Shown: positions 8,082-17,403, counted from the first letter of the stretch. The stretch is DNA of 64,000 nt from Dyella_B nitratireducens (GCF_049532905.1 NZ_CP064032.1:744001-808000), one strand, 5' to 3'. Notes: generated from the sequence alone by a model not told the origin. Made by a program: numbers and translations.

Positions 8082-9868
8082 GCGAAAGCAAAAAGAAGGT
8101 TGTGTTGTGGGATGCGGAGAGCCGGCGCACATACAAGCGGCTGCTCGGCTACTCCGCACGCTACTGGCCGGTGGCGCTGATCACGATCATCGGCTTTGCG
8201 GTGGATGGCGCCTGCCTCGCGATTTTCACCGATAAGTTGCAGCCGATCATCGACGATCTGTTTGCCAAGAAAGATCCGTATCTCATCTTCTGGATGCCCA
8301 TCTGGATCATCGGCATCTTTGTGGCGCGCGGCTTTGCCACCTTCATCAGCAACTACGGCATCGGCTACATCGGGCGCAATGTAGTGCAATCCATGCAGCG
8401 CGACGTGTTCGGTGCCTATTTGCGCTTGCCGGCCACGTTCTTTGGCCATGAACATTCCGGCCATCAGATTTCGCGCATCACCTATACCAGCGAACAGGTG
8501 GCCGGCGCCTCCACGGATGCCTTGAAGGTAGTGGTGACGGAAAGCGTGACGGTGCTCGGCATGTTCTATGTGATGCTGAGCAAGAGCGCGTATCTCACCA
8601 TGGTGCTGTTCCTGCTCATTCCGCCGATCATGCTGATCGCCATGTTCGTCAGCCGCCGCTATCGCTCAATCAGCCGACGTATCCAGAACATGATGGGCTC
8701 GGTGACCGGCACCGTGGAAGAAGCCATTGAGGGGCACCGCGAAGTGCGCATCTATGGCGGTCAGCAGCAGGCGGGGGAGCGTTTCAAGGACGTTTCCAGC
8801 CGGGCGCGCTATCTGAACCTCAAGATCGTTGCCACGGCGGCCACTTCCAGCTCTTCTATCCAGACAGTCGCTTCGTTCGGCCTGGCAGGTCTGATTTTCC
8901 TGGCGTCGCGTCCTTCGGTGATCGACAGCATTTCGGCCGGTATGTTTGTGGCCGTCCTTACCGCCATGGGCGGTATGCTGCCTTCGCTAAAGCGCTTGGC
9001 CAACGTGCAATCGACCATTCAGACGGGTGTTGCAGCGGCCGAAAACCTGTTTGCAGTGATGGACCTACCACCTGAAGTGGACAACGGTATGCAGGTGCTT
9101 GAACGCACCCGGGGTGATCTGCGTTTCGAGGACGTGCGCCTGGTCTATCCGCGTGGCGATTTCCAAGCCTTGGCCGGCGTGAATCTGCATTGCCCTCCTG
9201 GCAGCGTGACGGCACTGGTGGGACGTTCCGGCAGCGGCAAGAGCAGCCTTGTCAGCTTGCTGCCGCGGTTCAATGCGCCAAGCAGCGGGCACATCCTGCT
9301 CGATGGTGCCGATTACGAAAGCTACACCTTGCCTTCGTTGCGCCGGCAAATCGCCTGGGTGGGACAAAGCGTCGTGTTATTCGATGGCACTGTGGCCGAA
9401 AACATTGCTTACGGTGAACTGGCTGGCGCAAGTGAGCAGGAGATCATTGCCGCCGCCGAAGCGGCGAATGCGATGGAATTCATTGCACGCATGCCGAAGG
9501 GTATCCATAGTCCGATCGGTGAACGCGGCAACATGCTTTCCGGCGGGCAGCGACAGCGCATCGCGATTGCGCGCGCGATTCTCAAGAACGCACCGATCCT
9601 GGTGCTGGATGAAGCCACTAGTGCGCTCGATACCGAATCCGAGCGATTGATCCAGCAAGCTCTCCAACGACTGATGCGCGATCGCACCACGCTGGTGATC
9701 GCACATCGCCTATCCACCATCGAACACGCCGACCAGATTGCGGTGATGGAGCAGGGCCGCATCATCGAGCGCGGCACGCACGCCGAGCTGATGGCCCTGA
9801 GCGGTCATTACGCCGCGCTGCACCGCATGCAGTTCAACGAACGTCCTACCGCGGTTGCTGCCGACTGA
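8078..9868 (+). CDS. msbA: Lipid A export ATP-binding/permease protein MsbA
   Basis: A 596-residue half-transporter with fused domains that flips core-lipid A across the inner membrane. Residues ~25-320 form the six-helix transmembrane domain and ~340-590 the nucleotide-binding domain: Walker A GRSGSGKSS (near 382-390), signature LSGGQRQR (near 487), Walker B ILVLDEATSALD and switch VIAHRLSTIEHAD. The position between exbD and lpxK is the classical msbA-lpxK arrangement. It overlaps exbD by 4 bp and ends 2 bp before lpxK. The N-terminal ~20 residues are longer and more charged than in E. coli MsbA. Confidence 0.95.
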   Translation: MSESKKKVVLWDAESRRTYKRLLGYSARYWPVALITIIGFAVDGACLAIFTDKLQPIIDDLFAKKDPYLIFWMPIWIIGIFVARGFATFISNYGIGYIGRNVVQSMQRDVFGAYLRLPATFFGHEHSGHQISRITYTSEQVAGASTDALKVVVTESVTVLGMFYVMLSKSAYLTMVLFLLIPPIMLIAMFVSRRYRSISRRIQNMMGSVTGTVEEAIEGHREVRIYGGQQQAGERFKDVSSRARYLNLKIVATAATSSSSIQTVASFGLAGLIFLASRPSVIDSISAGMFVAVLTAMGGMLPSLKRLANVQSTIQTGVAAAENLFAVMDLPPEVDNGMQVLERTRGDLRFEDVRLVYPRGDFQALAGVNLHCPPGSVTALVGRSGSGKSSLVSLLPRFNAPSSGHILLDGADYESYTLPSLRRQIAWVGQSVVLFDGTVAENIAYGELAGASEQEIIAAAEAANAMEFIARMPKGIHSPIGERGNMLSGGQRQRIAIARAILKNAPILVLDEATSALDTESERLIQQALQRLMRDRTTLVIAHRLSTIEHADQIAVMEQGRIIERGTHAELMALSGHYAALHRMQFNERPTAVAAD

Positions 9869-9870
9869 CG

Positions 9871-10872
9871 ATGAGCCTGGCCGACACGCTCCAGGCCGGC
9901 TGGTATGAGGGAAAACCACTGCCGTGGTGGTGTTATCCACTGTCGAAGCTTTACGGTGCTGTCGTTGAGGTTCGGTGGATATTGTATCGGCATGGCTGGT
10001 TCCGATCGGTACGGCTGCCATGTCCCGTTATCGTGGTTGGCAATATCACAGCGGGCGGTACGGGGAAAACGCCGCTTACCTTGGCATTGGCTGAAGCATT
10101 ACGTGCGCGTGGCTACCGTCCCGGCGTCGTAAGTCGCGGCTATGGCGGTAGCAACCAAGAACCGATGCTGCTTGGTGATTCGCCAGACCCGGTTGAAGTG
10201 GGTGATGAGCCCTGCGTGATACGCGCCAGCGGTGTTCCCGTTGCGATTGGTCAGGATCGTCCCATTGCCGCGCAATTGCTGCTTGATGCCGGTTGCAATG
10301 TCGTGATTGCGGACGATGGTCTCCAGCATTACAGACTGGCGCGCGATATCGAAATTTGCGTCATCGATGGTGCACGACGTTTCGGCAACGCGTGGTTGTT
10401 GCCGGCGGGACCGCTACGCGAACCGATGAGCCGCATGGCGCAGGTGGATTTTCGTATCTGCAACGGTGTTCATCCGCAGACTGGTGAGATACCCATGCGC
10501 CTCCAAGGTGATTCGGTGCGTGCGCTATCGGATGGACATGAGCAGCCCATTGCAAACTTCTCGGGAAAACGCGTGCATGCGGTGGCTGCCATCGGCAATC
10601 CCCAGCGCTTCTTTGCGAGCCTTGCCGAGCATGGTCTGGATGTGATCCCGCATCCATTTCCCGATCATCATGCTTTTATGCCGGCGGATCTTACGTTTGG
10701 TGATGATCTGCCCGTGCTGATGACGGAAAAGGACGCGGTGAAGTGCTGGGCGTTCATTCAACCGCACTGGTGGAGCGTGCCGGTCAAGGCTGAGCTGCCG
10801 ACGAGTTTCTACGACGATTTCTACACACGACTTGCCGCCAAAGCACGTATATCACCGATGGCGCTATCATAG
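9871..10872 (+). CDS. lpxK: Tetraacyldisaccharide 4'-kinase
   Basis: LpxK phosphorylates the 4' position of the lipid A disaccharide at the cytoplasmic face of the inner membrane. The 333-residue product has the family N-terminus (PLPWWCYPLSKLYGAV), the P-loop GGTGKTPLT near residues 58-66, the conserved PGVVSRGYGG, the DDGLQHYRLARD stretch and the C-terminal TEKDAVKC. These are the standard LpxK landmarks in order. It starts 2 bp after msbA, its export partner, and is followed by the small DUF6165-like gene. Confidence 0.96.
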   Translation: MSLADTLQAGWYEGKPLPWWCYPLSKLYGAVVEVRWILYRHGWFRSVRLPCPVIVVGNITAGGTGKTPLTLALAEALRARGYRPGVVSRGYGGSNQEPMLLGDSPDPVEVGDEPCVIRASGVPVAIGQDRPIAAQLLLDAGCNVVIADDGLQHYRLARDIEICVIDGARRFGNAWLLPAGPLREPMSRMAQVDFRICNGVHPQTGEIPMRLQGDSVRALSDGHEQPIANFSGKRVHAVAAIGNPQRFFASLAEHGLDVIPHPFPDHHAFMPADLTFGDDLPVLMTEKDAVKCWAFIQPHWWSVPVKAELPTSFYDDFYTRLAAKARISPMALS

Positions 10873-10918
10873 GCGCCGTTTCCCGGCGGCTTGCCGGTCT
10901 TTTCTCGTGAGGTTTTGC

Positions 10919-11320
10919 ATGAGCCTGATCCAGGTACCGGTCTCCTTTGGCGAGCTGATCGACAAGATCACGATCCTTGAGATCAAGGCGCGCCAGATTT
11001 CCGATCCCGCCAAGCTCGTCAATGTGCACAACGAGCTGAACCTGCTCAATGCCACGTGGGCTAATGACCACGCTTCACAGGCGGACATCAGCAAGGAGCG
11101 TGCGCGTCTGCTCGCTGTGAACGAAGCACTGTGGGATATCGAAGATCGCATTCGCTTGAAGGAAAAGGCGCAAGCTTTCGATGCCGAATTCATCGAACTG
11201 GCGCGTTCGGTGTATTTCCAGAACGACGAACGTGCGGCGGTAAAGCGCGAGATCAATCTCAAGCTTGGTTCGCAGCTGGTGGAAGAGAAGTCGTATCAGG
11301 ATTACCGTACGGCGAAGTGA
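10919..11320 (+). CDS. Small conserved protein, probably DUF6165 family
   Basis: A 133-residue soluble protein with no signal peptide or membrane segment. The N-terminus MSLIQVPVSFGELIDKITIL and the helical, charged remainder (ERARLLAVNEALWDIEDRIRLKEK; YFQNDERAAVKREINLKLGS) resemble a conserved xanthomonad protein that I associate with DUF6165 from memory. The start at 10919 has GTGAGG about 7 bp upstream; the frame is open further upstream but would run into lpxK. Its place directly after lpxK suggests a link with LPS synthesis or sugar handling. No catalytic motif is evident, so function is unknown. Confidence 0.8.
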   Translation: MSLIQVPVSFGELIDKITILEIKARQISDPAKLVNVHNELNLLNATWANDHASQADISKERARLLAVNEALWDIEDRIRLKEKAQAFDAEFIELARSVYFQNDERAAVKREINLKLGSQLVEEKSYQDYRTAK

Positions 11321-11347
11321 GTTTTTCGCGTAAGCAAAGGTGTTGAC

Positions 11348-11425
11348 GTAGGTTGGGTTAGCGCAGCGTAACCCAACAATATCGCCCCGAACGATGTTGG
11401 GTTACGCTGCGCTAACCCAACCTAC
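11348..11425. repeat. REPIN of the GGGTTAGCGCAGCGTAACCC type
   Basis: GTAGGTTGGGTTAGCGCAGCG..AACCCAACA at the left is mirrored by TGTTGGGTTACGCTGCGCTAACCCAACCTAC at the right, so the whole 78 bp is a near-perfect inverted pair of GTAG-headed palindromes. The inner palindrome differs from the GGGGTGCAAACCCC type of the other loci, so two sequence classes sit in this window. It lies 27 bp after the DUF6165-like gene. Confidence 0.88.
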
Positions 11426-11458
11426 GGCTGGGTGAAACGCCACGGGGGAGTTCACCAT

Positions 11459-14400
11459 ATGCGCCGATGGAAGGGGTTGTTGGGGCTGCTGTTTGTCGTG
11501 TCACCCTTGTTGGCACAGGACGTTCCTCCTGCGCTCCGCGATTGGCAGGGATGGGTGCTGCACGACGTCCCTCAGCACGGCTGTCCTTTCCTGGCCAATA
11601 GCCTTCCAGATGCGGACAGCCGCCAGTGCATCTGGCCCGGTCGCCTGAGCATCGATGCCGGCAAGAGCGGCGGCCATTTCAGCCTCGACGTACAGGTGGA
11701 TGCCCCCGGCTGGGTCGCGTTGCCCGGCGATGAGCACAGTTGGCCGCAGCAGGTCGCGGTGAACAACAAGGCCTGGCCGGTGCTGAGCCGGGATGGGCAG
11801 CCGGCGCTCAGGCTGGAGTCTGGCGACTACACCATCCAAGGGAGCCTGCCCTGGGATACGCGTCCCGCACGTCTGCGCGTCCCCTTGTCGATTGGATTGG
11901 TGTCGCTCAGTGTGGATGGTGCTGCGGTCGACCGCATCGAGCGCAACGGCGATCAGCTTACGCTGGGCGAGGCCGCGGTAGCGCAGCGCCAGGCCGATGC
12001 GTTGTCGGTGCGTGTTTATCGTCATCTGACCGATGGCATGCCTGCTCTGCTGGATACACAACTGCAATTGAACGTCACGGGCAGCGCGCGCGAGCAGTTG
12101 CTGGGGCCTGCCTTGCCCAGGGGCTTCGTGGCGACCTCGCTGGATAGCGATGTACCCGCACAATGGGAGCCCGATGGCCGCCTGCGCCTGCAGCTTCGTC
12201 CGGGACAGTGGACGGTGCACCTGGCTGCCCGCGGCATGGATACGTTGCGCGACGTGAGCCTGGCTGCACCTGCCGACAACGTCTGGCCGAAGCAGGAGAT
12301 TTGGAGTTATAGCGATGATCCGTCGCTGCGCAGCACGCGTGTTGAAGGTCGCGCCACCGATGCGGCGCAAGCGGGTGTGCCGGGTGATTGGCGCGAACTT
12401 CCAGCGTATGTACTCGACCAAAGCGATGGTTTAGCCATCCAACAAGGTACGCGTGGTGGTGAGGGAGAGGCTGGCGATCAGATTCAGCTCGATCGCCAGA
12501 TCTGGCTCGATTTCGATGGCCGTGGTTTCAACGTCAGCGATCATCTCACCGGCACCCTGCTGCATACGCAGCGTCTGGATGTGGCGGCACCCTGGCAATT
12601 GCAGCGCGCCATGCAGGGCGCAACTCCCTTGTTGATTACCGACCTGGGTCAAGGGCGGACGGGCGTCGAGCTGCGAAGCTCGGATCTGAATCTGCAAGCC
12701 GGCTTGCGCGTGGCTGATCGCAGCGGCTCCTTGCCTAGCGCAGGATGGCTTGCTCCGCTGGAAAACATCAATGCTGTTTTGCATCTGCCCTATGGCTATC
12801 GCCTGATCGGTGCAGGCGGAGTGGATCGCTCACCGGATTCGTGGATTGCGCAGTGGAGCCTGCTGGATCTGTTCGTCGTCGCACTGATGGCTTTGTTGGC
12901 TGGACGACTGCTCGGTTGGCATTGGGCAGTGATCGCTGCGTTGTTCTTGATCCTGTCGCAGCACGAAGCAGGCGCGCCACGCTGGACGCTGGGTGTGGCG
13001 TTGGCGTTTGCCTTGTTGATGCGTGCTCTGCCTGCGGGGCGTTTGCGGCAGTGGGCGCAGATGGCCAGCATGCTTGCATTGGCATTGGCCGTCGTATGGA
13101 CGTTACCGTTTGCCAAGACCCAGTTGGAAAATGCTTTGCATCCTCAGCTGGAAGGAAATGGCGCTTATTCGGCGTTGATGCAGCGCATGGCGGCTGTTGG
13201 TTATGCAAAACAGGAAGCGAAACAGGAGATGGTTGCGCGGGAGGAGCAAGCCGAAACGAGTGCGGCACCGGCACCTCCGCCGTCACCTGAGCCGGCTGCT
13301 CCAGCTCCGGCTCCAGCCCTTCAGTTTGCGCCAGCTTCGGCACCGCGCCAAAGCTTGAATGTCAGGATATTGGGAGGTTCGCTGGCGAGTTCTGTTCCTG
13401 CGGTTGCCGTCGATAGTCACAGCATCATCCAGGCCGGTGCGGGTGAACCAAGCTGGGACGTCGGCAACAATTACCACCTAAGTTGGTCAGGCCCCGTGAC
13501 CTCGGGACAAAGCATGCGGCTGGTGATTGCACCGGCCTGGCTGGTTCGGCTGCTGCGCGTATTGATGCTCGGCTTGTTGGTGGTATTGCTGGGCAGGCTT
13601 GCGCGAAGTTTTACCAGGCCGTCGGATGCATCATGGCGAATCTGGCGTTTGGGCGGCACGGCAGCGGCGTGCTTGCTGCTAGCAAGCATGCCGCATATGG
13701 CTCGGGCGCAAGCAATGCCGAGCGCAGATTTGCTCAGGCAATTGCAGACACGTCTATTGGAAGCGCCCAAGTGCGCGCCCGATTGCGCGGTGGTTGCCGC
13801 GGCCACCATGCAGGCGAAAGACGACCAGGTCGCCATCGCGCTGGAGGTGCATGTGGGCGCGCCGATTGCGCTGCCGTTGCCGCAGGCTGATACCGGCTTG
13901 CAACTCCTCAGCGTAGCGGTGGATGGTCATGCCAATGCAGCGATCAGCAAGCGGGACGATCAGATGCTGGTCAGGCTGGAACCCGGCGTGCACAAGGTCG
14001 ATGTGAGTTATCGCGCGCAGCCTGTCGATAGCACAACCTTGCGCTTCGCATTGCGTCCGCAATGGCTGGTGTTCAACGGGCAAACCTGGTCGCTGGATGG
14101 TGTCGACGGTGGGCGTTTGCTGGGCGATAGCGTGACGCTCAATCGCATTCGCACGGTTGCCGCCGATGGTAAGCCGGCCCCGGTTTCGCAGCAGGCATTT
14201 CCACCGTACGTGCGTATCACACGGAATATCGTGCTCGGCGTGGATTGGACCGTGGTCAATACGGTAGAGCGGCTGGCGCCGAGTGACGGTGGTTTCTCGC
14301 TGGAATTGCCCTTGCTGCCTGGCGAGCATCCACTGGGTGACGGCATGCGTGTGCACGACGGACGCGTCGGCGTCACGTTCAATGCTGGCGAAAACGAAGC

Positions 14401-15577
14401 TAGCTGGACTAGTCGCCTTGATCATGCTGATGTATTGAAAATCACCGCACCGTCGTTGGGTGATCGTGCTGAAGTCTGGCAAGTGCACGTATCCCCGATC
14501 TGGCATGTCGAGGCGCAAGGTGTGCCCGTTGGCGACAACAGTGACGGTCTCAGTTTTCAACCGCTGCCGAATGAAACCTTGCAGTTGCATATAAGCAGGC
14601 CCAAGGCCGTCGATGGCGACAGCCTTGCTTTTGATAGCGTCAATGCAAACGTCAGTGTCGGCGATCGTGCAACCGAGACAGAACTCAATCTACTTGCACG
14701 CAGCACGCGCGGCGGCGAACACGCCATGACCTTGCCGGCCGGTACCGAACTTCTTGGTGCTACACGTGACGACGAGCAGCTCAGTCTGGCCATCAAGGAT
14801 GGCAAGCTGAGCCTGCCGCTTTTGCCTGGTAGACATCATTACGTGATTCGCCTACGCGAACCACGTGGCATTGGCATGCACGTCGCGACACCAGCATTGG
14901 CTCTCGGTGCGCCATCGGCAAACGTCGCGCTGGATCTCAAGCTGCCGGAAGACCGCTGGGTATTGTGGGCGTGGGGGCCGAGAGTCGGGCCTGCTGTGCT
15001 GTATTGGTCTCAACTGATCGTGTTGCTGGTAGCAGCATGGCTGTTAGGGCGTTATGCGCCGACGCCATTGCGTTTTTATCAGTGGCTGCTACTGGGATTG
15101 GGCTTTTCGGCGTTTGCATGGAGCGCGTATGCGTTTGTCGTGCTGTGGTTGATTCTGCTCGGCCTGCGTGCGCGGCATGAGGAGGCGATTGCCAAGCTTG
15201 TGGGTGCACGATTCAATTTAGTGCAGTCGTTGTTGGCGGCAATCACGGTGCTGGCTCTGATCACGCTGGTATCCGCGGTACCGAAAGGCTTGCTTGGATT
15301 GCCCGACATGCACGTTGCCGGCAATGGTTCCAGTGCATGGGATTTGAGTTGGTTCGCCGATCAGGCCCAGGATGTTCTGCCACAGGGCGGGGTTTTCACG
15401 GTATCGCTGTGGTTCTACAAAGTCGCGATGCTTGCCTGGGCTTTGTGGTTGGCGAATGCGCTCATCGGATGGCTGCGGTGGGGCTTTGATGCGTGGACCA
15501 AAGGTGGCTACTGGAAGAAGCGGGAGCGGAAATCTGTGGCGCCACCGCATCTGCCGGATGCCCCGCCGGAGAGCTGA
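11459..15577 (+). CDS. Very large exported multi-pass membrane protein, function unknown
   Basis: A 1372-residue protein that I do not recognise. The start at ATG 11459 has GGGGGAG 8 bp upstream and gives a signal peptide (MRRWKGLLGLLFVVSPLLA, probable cut before Q20). A beta-rich extracytoplasmic part (~20-455) is followed by a helix cluster (~462-550: LFVVALMALLAGRLLG, AVIAALFLIL, MLALALAVVWTLPFA), a charged stretch and a Pro/Ala-rich linker (~600-625), a further helix near 690 and another hydrophobic segment near 730. A second beta-rich part (~745-1170) precedes C-terminal helices (~1180-1280 and ~1311-1345) and a cytoplasmic-type basic tail. The two beta-rich parts look alike, suggesting a duplication. 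REP elements flank the gene on both sides. An envelope role is inferred only from topology and its LPS-gene neighbours. Confidence 0.85.
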   Translation: MRRWKGLLGLLFVVSPLLAQDVPPALRDWQGWVLHDVPQHGCPFLANSLPDADSRQCIWPGRLSIDAGKSGGHFSLDVQVDAPGWVALPGDEHSWPQQVAVNNKAWPVLSRDGQPALRLESGDYTIQGSLPWDTRPARLRVPLSIGLVSLSVDGAAVDRIERNGDQLTLGEAAVAQRQADALSVRVYRHLTDGMPALLDTQLQLNVTGSAREQLLGPALPRGFVATSLDSDVPAQWEPDGRLRLQLRPGQWTVHLAARGMDTLRDVSLAAPADNVWPKQEIWSYSDDPSLRSTRVEGRATDAAQAGVPGDWRELPAYVLDQSDGLAIQQGTRGGEGEAGDQIQLDRQIWLDFDGRGFNVSDHLTGTLLHTQRLDVAAPWQLQRAMQGATPLLITDLGQGRTGVELRSSDLNLQAGLRVADRSGSLPSAGWLAPLENINAVLHLPYGYRLIGAGGVDRSPDSWIAQWSLLDLFVVALMALLAGRLLGWHWAVIAALFLILSQHEAGAPRWTLGVALAFALLMRALPAGRLRQWAQMASMLALALAVVWTLPFAKTQLENALHPQLEGNGAYSALMQRMAAVGYAKQEAKQEMVAREEQAETSAAPAPPPSPEPAAPAPAPALQFAPASAPRQSLNVRILGGSLASSVPAVAVDSHSIIQAGAGEPSWDVGNNYHLSWSGPVTSGQSMRLVIAPAWLVRLLRVLMLGLLVVLLGRLARSFTRPSDASWRIWRLGGTAAACLLLASMPHMARAQAMPSADLLRQLQTRLLEAPKCAPDCAVVAAATMQAKDDQVAIALEVHVGAPIALPLPQADTGLQLLSVAVDGHANAAISKRDDQMLVRLEPGVHKVDVSYRAQPVDSTTLRFALRPQWLVFNGQTWSLDGVDGGRLLGDSVTLNRIRTVAADGKPAPVSQQAFPPYVRITRNIVLGVDWTVVNTVERLAPSDGGFSLELPLLPGEHPLGDGMRVHDGRVGVTFNAGENEASWTSRLDHADVLKITAPSLGDRAEVWQVHVSPIWHVEAQGVPVGDNSDGLSFQPLPNETLQLHISRPKAVDGDSLAFDSVNANVSVGDRATETELNLLARSTRGGEHAMTLPAGTELLGATRDDEQLSLAIKDGKLSLPLLPGRHHYVIRLREPRGIGMHVATPALALGAPSANVALDLKLPEDRWVLWAWGPRVGPAVLYWSQLIVLLVAAWLLGRYAPTPLRFYQWLLLGLGFSAFAWSAYAFVVLWLILLGLRARHEEAIAKLVGARFNLVQSLLAAITVLALITLVSAVPKGLLGLPDMHVAGNGSSAWDLSWFADQAQDVLPQGGVFTVSLWFYKVAMLAWALWLANALIGWLRWGFDAWTKGGYWKKRERKSVAPPHLPDAPPES

Positions 15578-15580
15578 CAT

Positions 15581-15606
15581 AGGTTGGGGTTTGCACCCCA
15601 ACCTAC
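15581..15606 (-). repeat. Single GTAG-headed REP palindrome
   Basis: AGGTTGGGGT-TTGC-ACCCCAACCT followed by AC: one REP whose GTAG head reads on the minus strand. It lies between two convergent genes, 3 bp after the large membrane-protein gene, and the TAG of its head is the stop codon of the glycosyltransferase gene on the minus strand. It might also act as a bidirectional transcription barrier, although no T-tract is present. Confidence 0.85.
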
Positions 15607-16631
15607 GCTATGGCAGCTTCAAAGCGTTCGATGACGTCATCGACCTCGATCAAATCCATCACGCCGGGCTTCTCGATCTTCGTTCCCCAGGGGATATCGT
15701 TTGCCGGCTTGCCGAAGTACTTGCGCGACGCGGCATCGTATTTGTCGACGCACCAACGGCGGTCCGAATAGGGGCCGGAGCGTGCAGGATTACTGGCAGC
15801 ATGTAGGCCAAGCACTTTCAGGCCGACGGTGTTGGCCATATGCATCGGGCCGGAGTCAGGCGTGAGTAGCAGCTGGGCGCGGCAGAACATCGCCATCAGC
15901 TTCTTGAGTGTGTCCTTGCCGGTAAGGTCAAGCGGGATGTGTTTACAAAGGGCGAGGATGGCGTTGGCCATGCTGCGCTCTGCAGGCGAGGGGCCACCGA
16001 TCAGTACGACGCGCCAGCCGCGGGCATCAGCGTGATCCATGACGGCGGCATAGCGCTCCGGTCGCCAGTTGCGTAGCTCGTGACTGGATGTGGGGCTGAC
16101 GAGCAGCACCGGCCTGTCGCTGGGCCATTGCTGCGTCGCCCATGCATGGGCTTCATCGGGGATGGGGATGTCCCAGCGCACGTCGGTCTGTTTCAGGCCT
16201 AGCGGTTCGCAAAAACTGCCAATGGCTTGCAACACGTGTTCGCCGGTGCGAGGCGGGATGCGTTCGTTGATGACCAGGCCATGCAAGTCTTTGGCACGTG
16301 CGTGGTCGTAGCCGACGCGGTGGTCTGCCTTGATGCCTAGGCTTAGCAGGTTGGAACGCAAGGCCACTTGCATCTGCAGCAGTGCATCGAAGCGTTGCCC
16401 TTTCAGCGCGGCGTGCACCGCGCGCATGCCAGCCCAGCCGGCACCTTTGTCGAAGGTGACGAAGTCCACGCCAGGCAGGTCGCCGACCAGCTTGCGCTCC
16501 AGCTTGCCGACGACCCAGGTCAACGCAGTTTGTGGCCAGGCGCGCTGCAGCGTGTGGATCAGGGGCACGACATGGGTAACGTCACCAATGGCCGACGTGC
16601 GCAGCAGGCAGATGGAAGCAGGAGCAGACAT
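15603..16631 (-). CDS. Glycosyltransferase family 9, LPS heptosyltransferase-like
   Basis: A 342-residue cytoplasmic enzyme of the ADP-heptose:LPS heptosyltransferase family (GT9, WaaC/WaaF/WaaQ-like). The N-terminus SICLLRTSAIGDVTHVVPL is the family's acceptor-side Rossmann start. The sugar-nucleotide site shows SPTSSHELRNWRPERYA, VVLIGGPSPAER and the LLTPDSGPMHMANTVG motif near residue 255. I chose the ATG at 16631; the frame is open to 16832 but that would overlap the divergent kdkA gene. The nearby kdkA and lpxK genes support a role in inner-core assembly; which heptose it adds cannot be told. The last codon is followed by a TAG lying inside a REP element. Confidence 0.9.
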   Translation of the reverse strand: MSAPASICLLRTSAIGDVTHVVPLIHTLQRAWPQTALTWVVGKLERKLVGDLPGVDFVTFDKGAGWAGMRAVHAALKGQRFDALLQMQVALRSNLLSLGIKADHRVGYDHARAKDLHGLVINERIPPRTGEHVLQAIGSFCEPLGLKQTDVRWDIPIPDEAHAWATQQWPSDRPVLLVSPTSSHELRNWRPERYAAVMDHADARGWRVVLIGGPSPAERSMANAILALCKHIPLDLTGKDTLKKLMAMFCRAQLLLTPDSGPMHMANTVGLKVLGLHAASNPARSGPYSDRRWCVDKYDAASRKYFGKPANDIPWGTKIEKPGVMDLIEVDDVIERFEAAIA

Positions 16632-16647
16632 GTAGAATCGCCGGGCA

Positions 16648-17403
16648 ATGAACCGAAACAGGGCCGCCGCAGCACCAATGCACGAGCAACTGCGCCAAGA
16701 CGCCAAGGGTGCGATTCTGTTCGACGCTACCGTATCGCCACAAGTCGATGGCCCATGGTTCGATGCCGACCATTGGCGCGGGCAGGGTGCGCTCAGCACA
16801 CAGTCTGGCGGCCGTGGCGGGGTGGCGATCATTCATACCCCCGCCGGTGAGTGCGTGCTGCGCCATTACCGGCGCGGCGGCGTGGTGGCCCGGCTGATGG
16901 GGGATCGCTACCTGTGGACTGGTGCGGATCGCACGCGCAGTTTCCGGGAATTCCGTTTGTTACAGACCATGGCGAAGCTGCAATTGCCGGTGCCGCAAGC
17001 CGTGGCGGCGCAGTACCGGCATGCAGGGCTTCATTACCGGGCAGACCTGATCATGCGGCGCATTGCCGATACGTATACGTTGGCGGATGGCTTGGCTCAG
17101 GGGCGCCTGGATACCGAACTCGCGCGGGAAGTCGGTGCGTTGGTCGCGCGTTTTCATCGCGCGGGTGTGTGGCATGCCGATCTCAACGCGCATAACGTAC
17201 TGATCGCGCCGTCGGGACTCTATCTGGTGGATTTCGATCGCGGTCGGATGCGCACACCGGAGCTGGGCTGGCGCATGGCCAACCTGCAGCGCTTGCGCCG
17301 ATCGCTGTTCAAGCTGGGGGCAGCAGAGCAGGGTGAAGCGGTATTCGATCAAATGATTTGGACACCTCTCATGGACAGTTACGAGCGGACACTGAGCGCA
17401 TGA
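16648..17403 (+). CDS. kdkA: 3-deoxy-D-manno-octulosonic acid (Kdo) kinase
   Basis: KdkA phosphorylates the Kdo residue of LPS at O-4 in bacteria that carry one phosphorylated Kdo. The 251-residue product has a kinase-like fold: glycine-rich N-lobe, then the catalytic loop WHADLNAHNVL (D178, N183) and the metal-binding DFDRG at 195-199. Start choices are ATG 16648 or ATG 16678; the first is 16 bp from the start of the divergent glycosyltransferase. It overlaps the next gene by 4 bp (ATGA). The neighbouring heptosyltransferase-like gene fits an inner-core module. Confidence 0.9.
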   Translation: MNRNRAAAAPMHEQLRQDAKGAILFDATVSPQVDGPWFDADHWRGQGALSTQSGGRGGVAIIHTPAGECVLRHYRRGGVVARLMGDRYLWTGADRTRSFREFRLLQTMAKLQLPVPQAVAAQYRHAGLHYRADLIMRRIADTYTLADGLAQGRLDTELAREVGALVARFHRAGVWHADLNAHNVLIAPSGLYLVDFDRGRMRTPELGWRMANLQRLRRSLFKLGAAEQGEAVFDQMIWTPLMDSYERTLSA

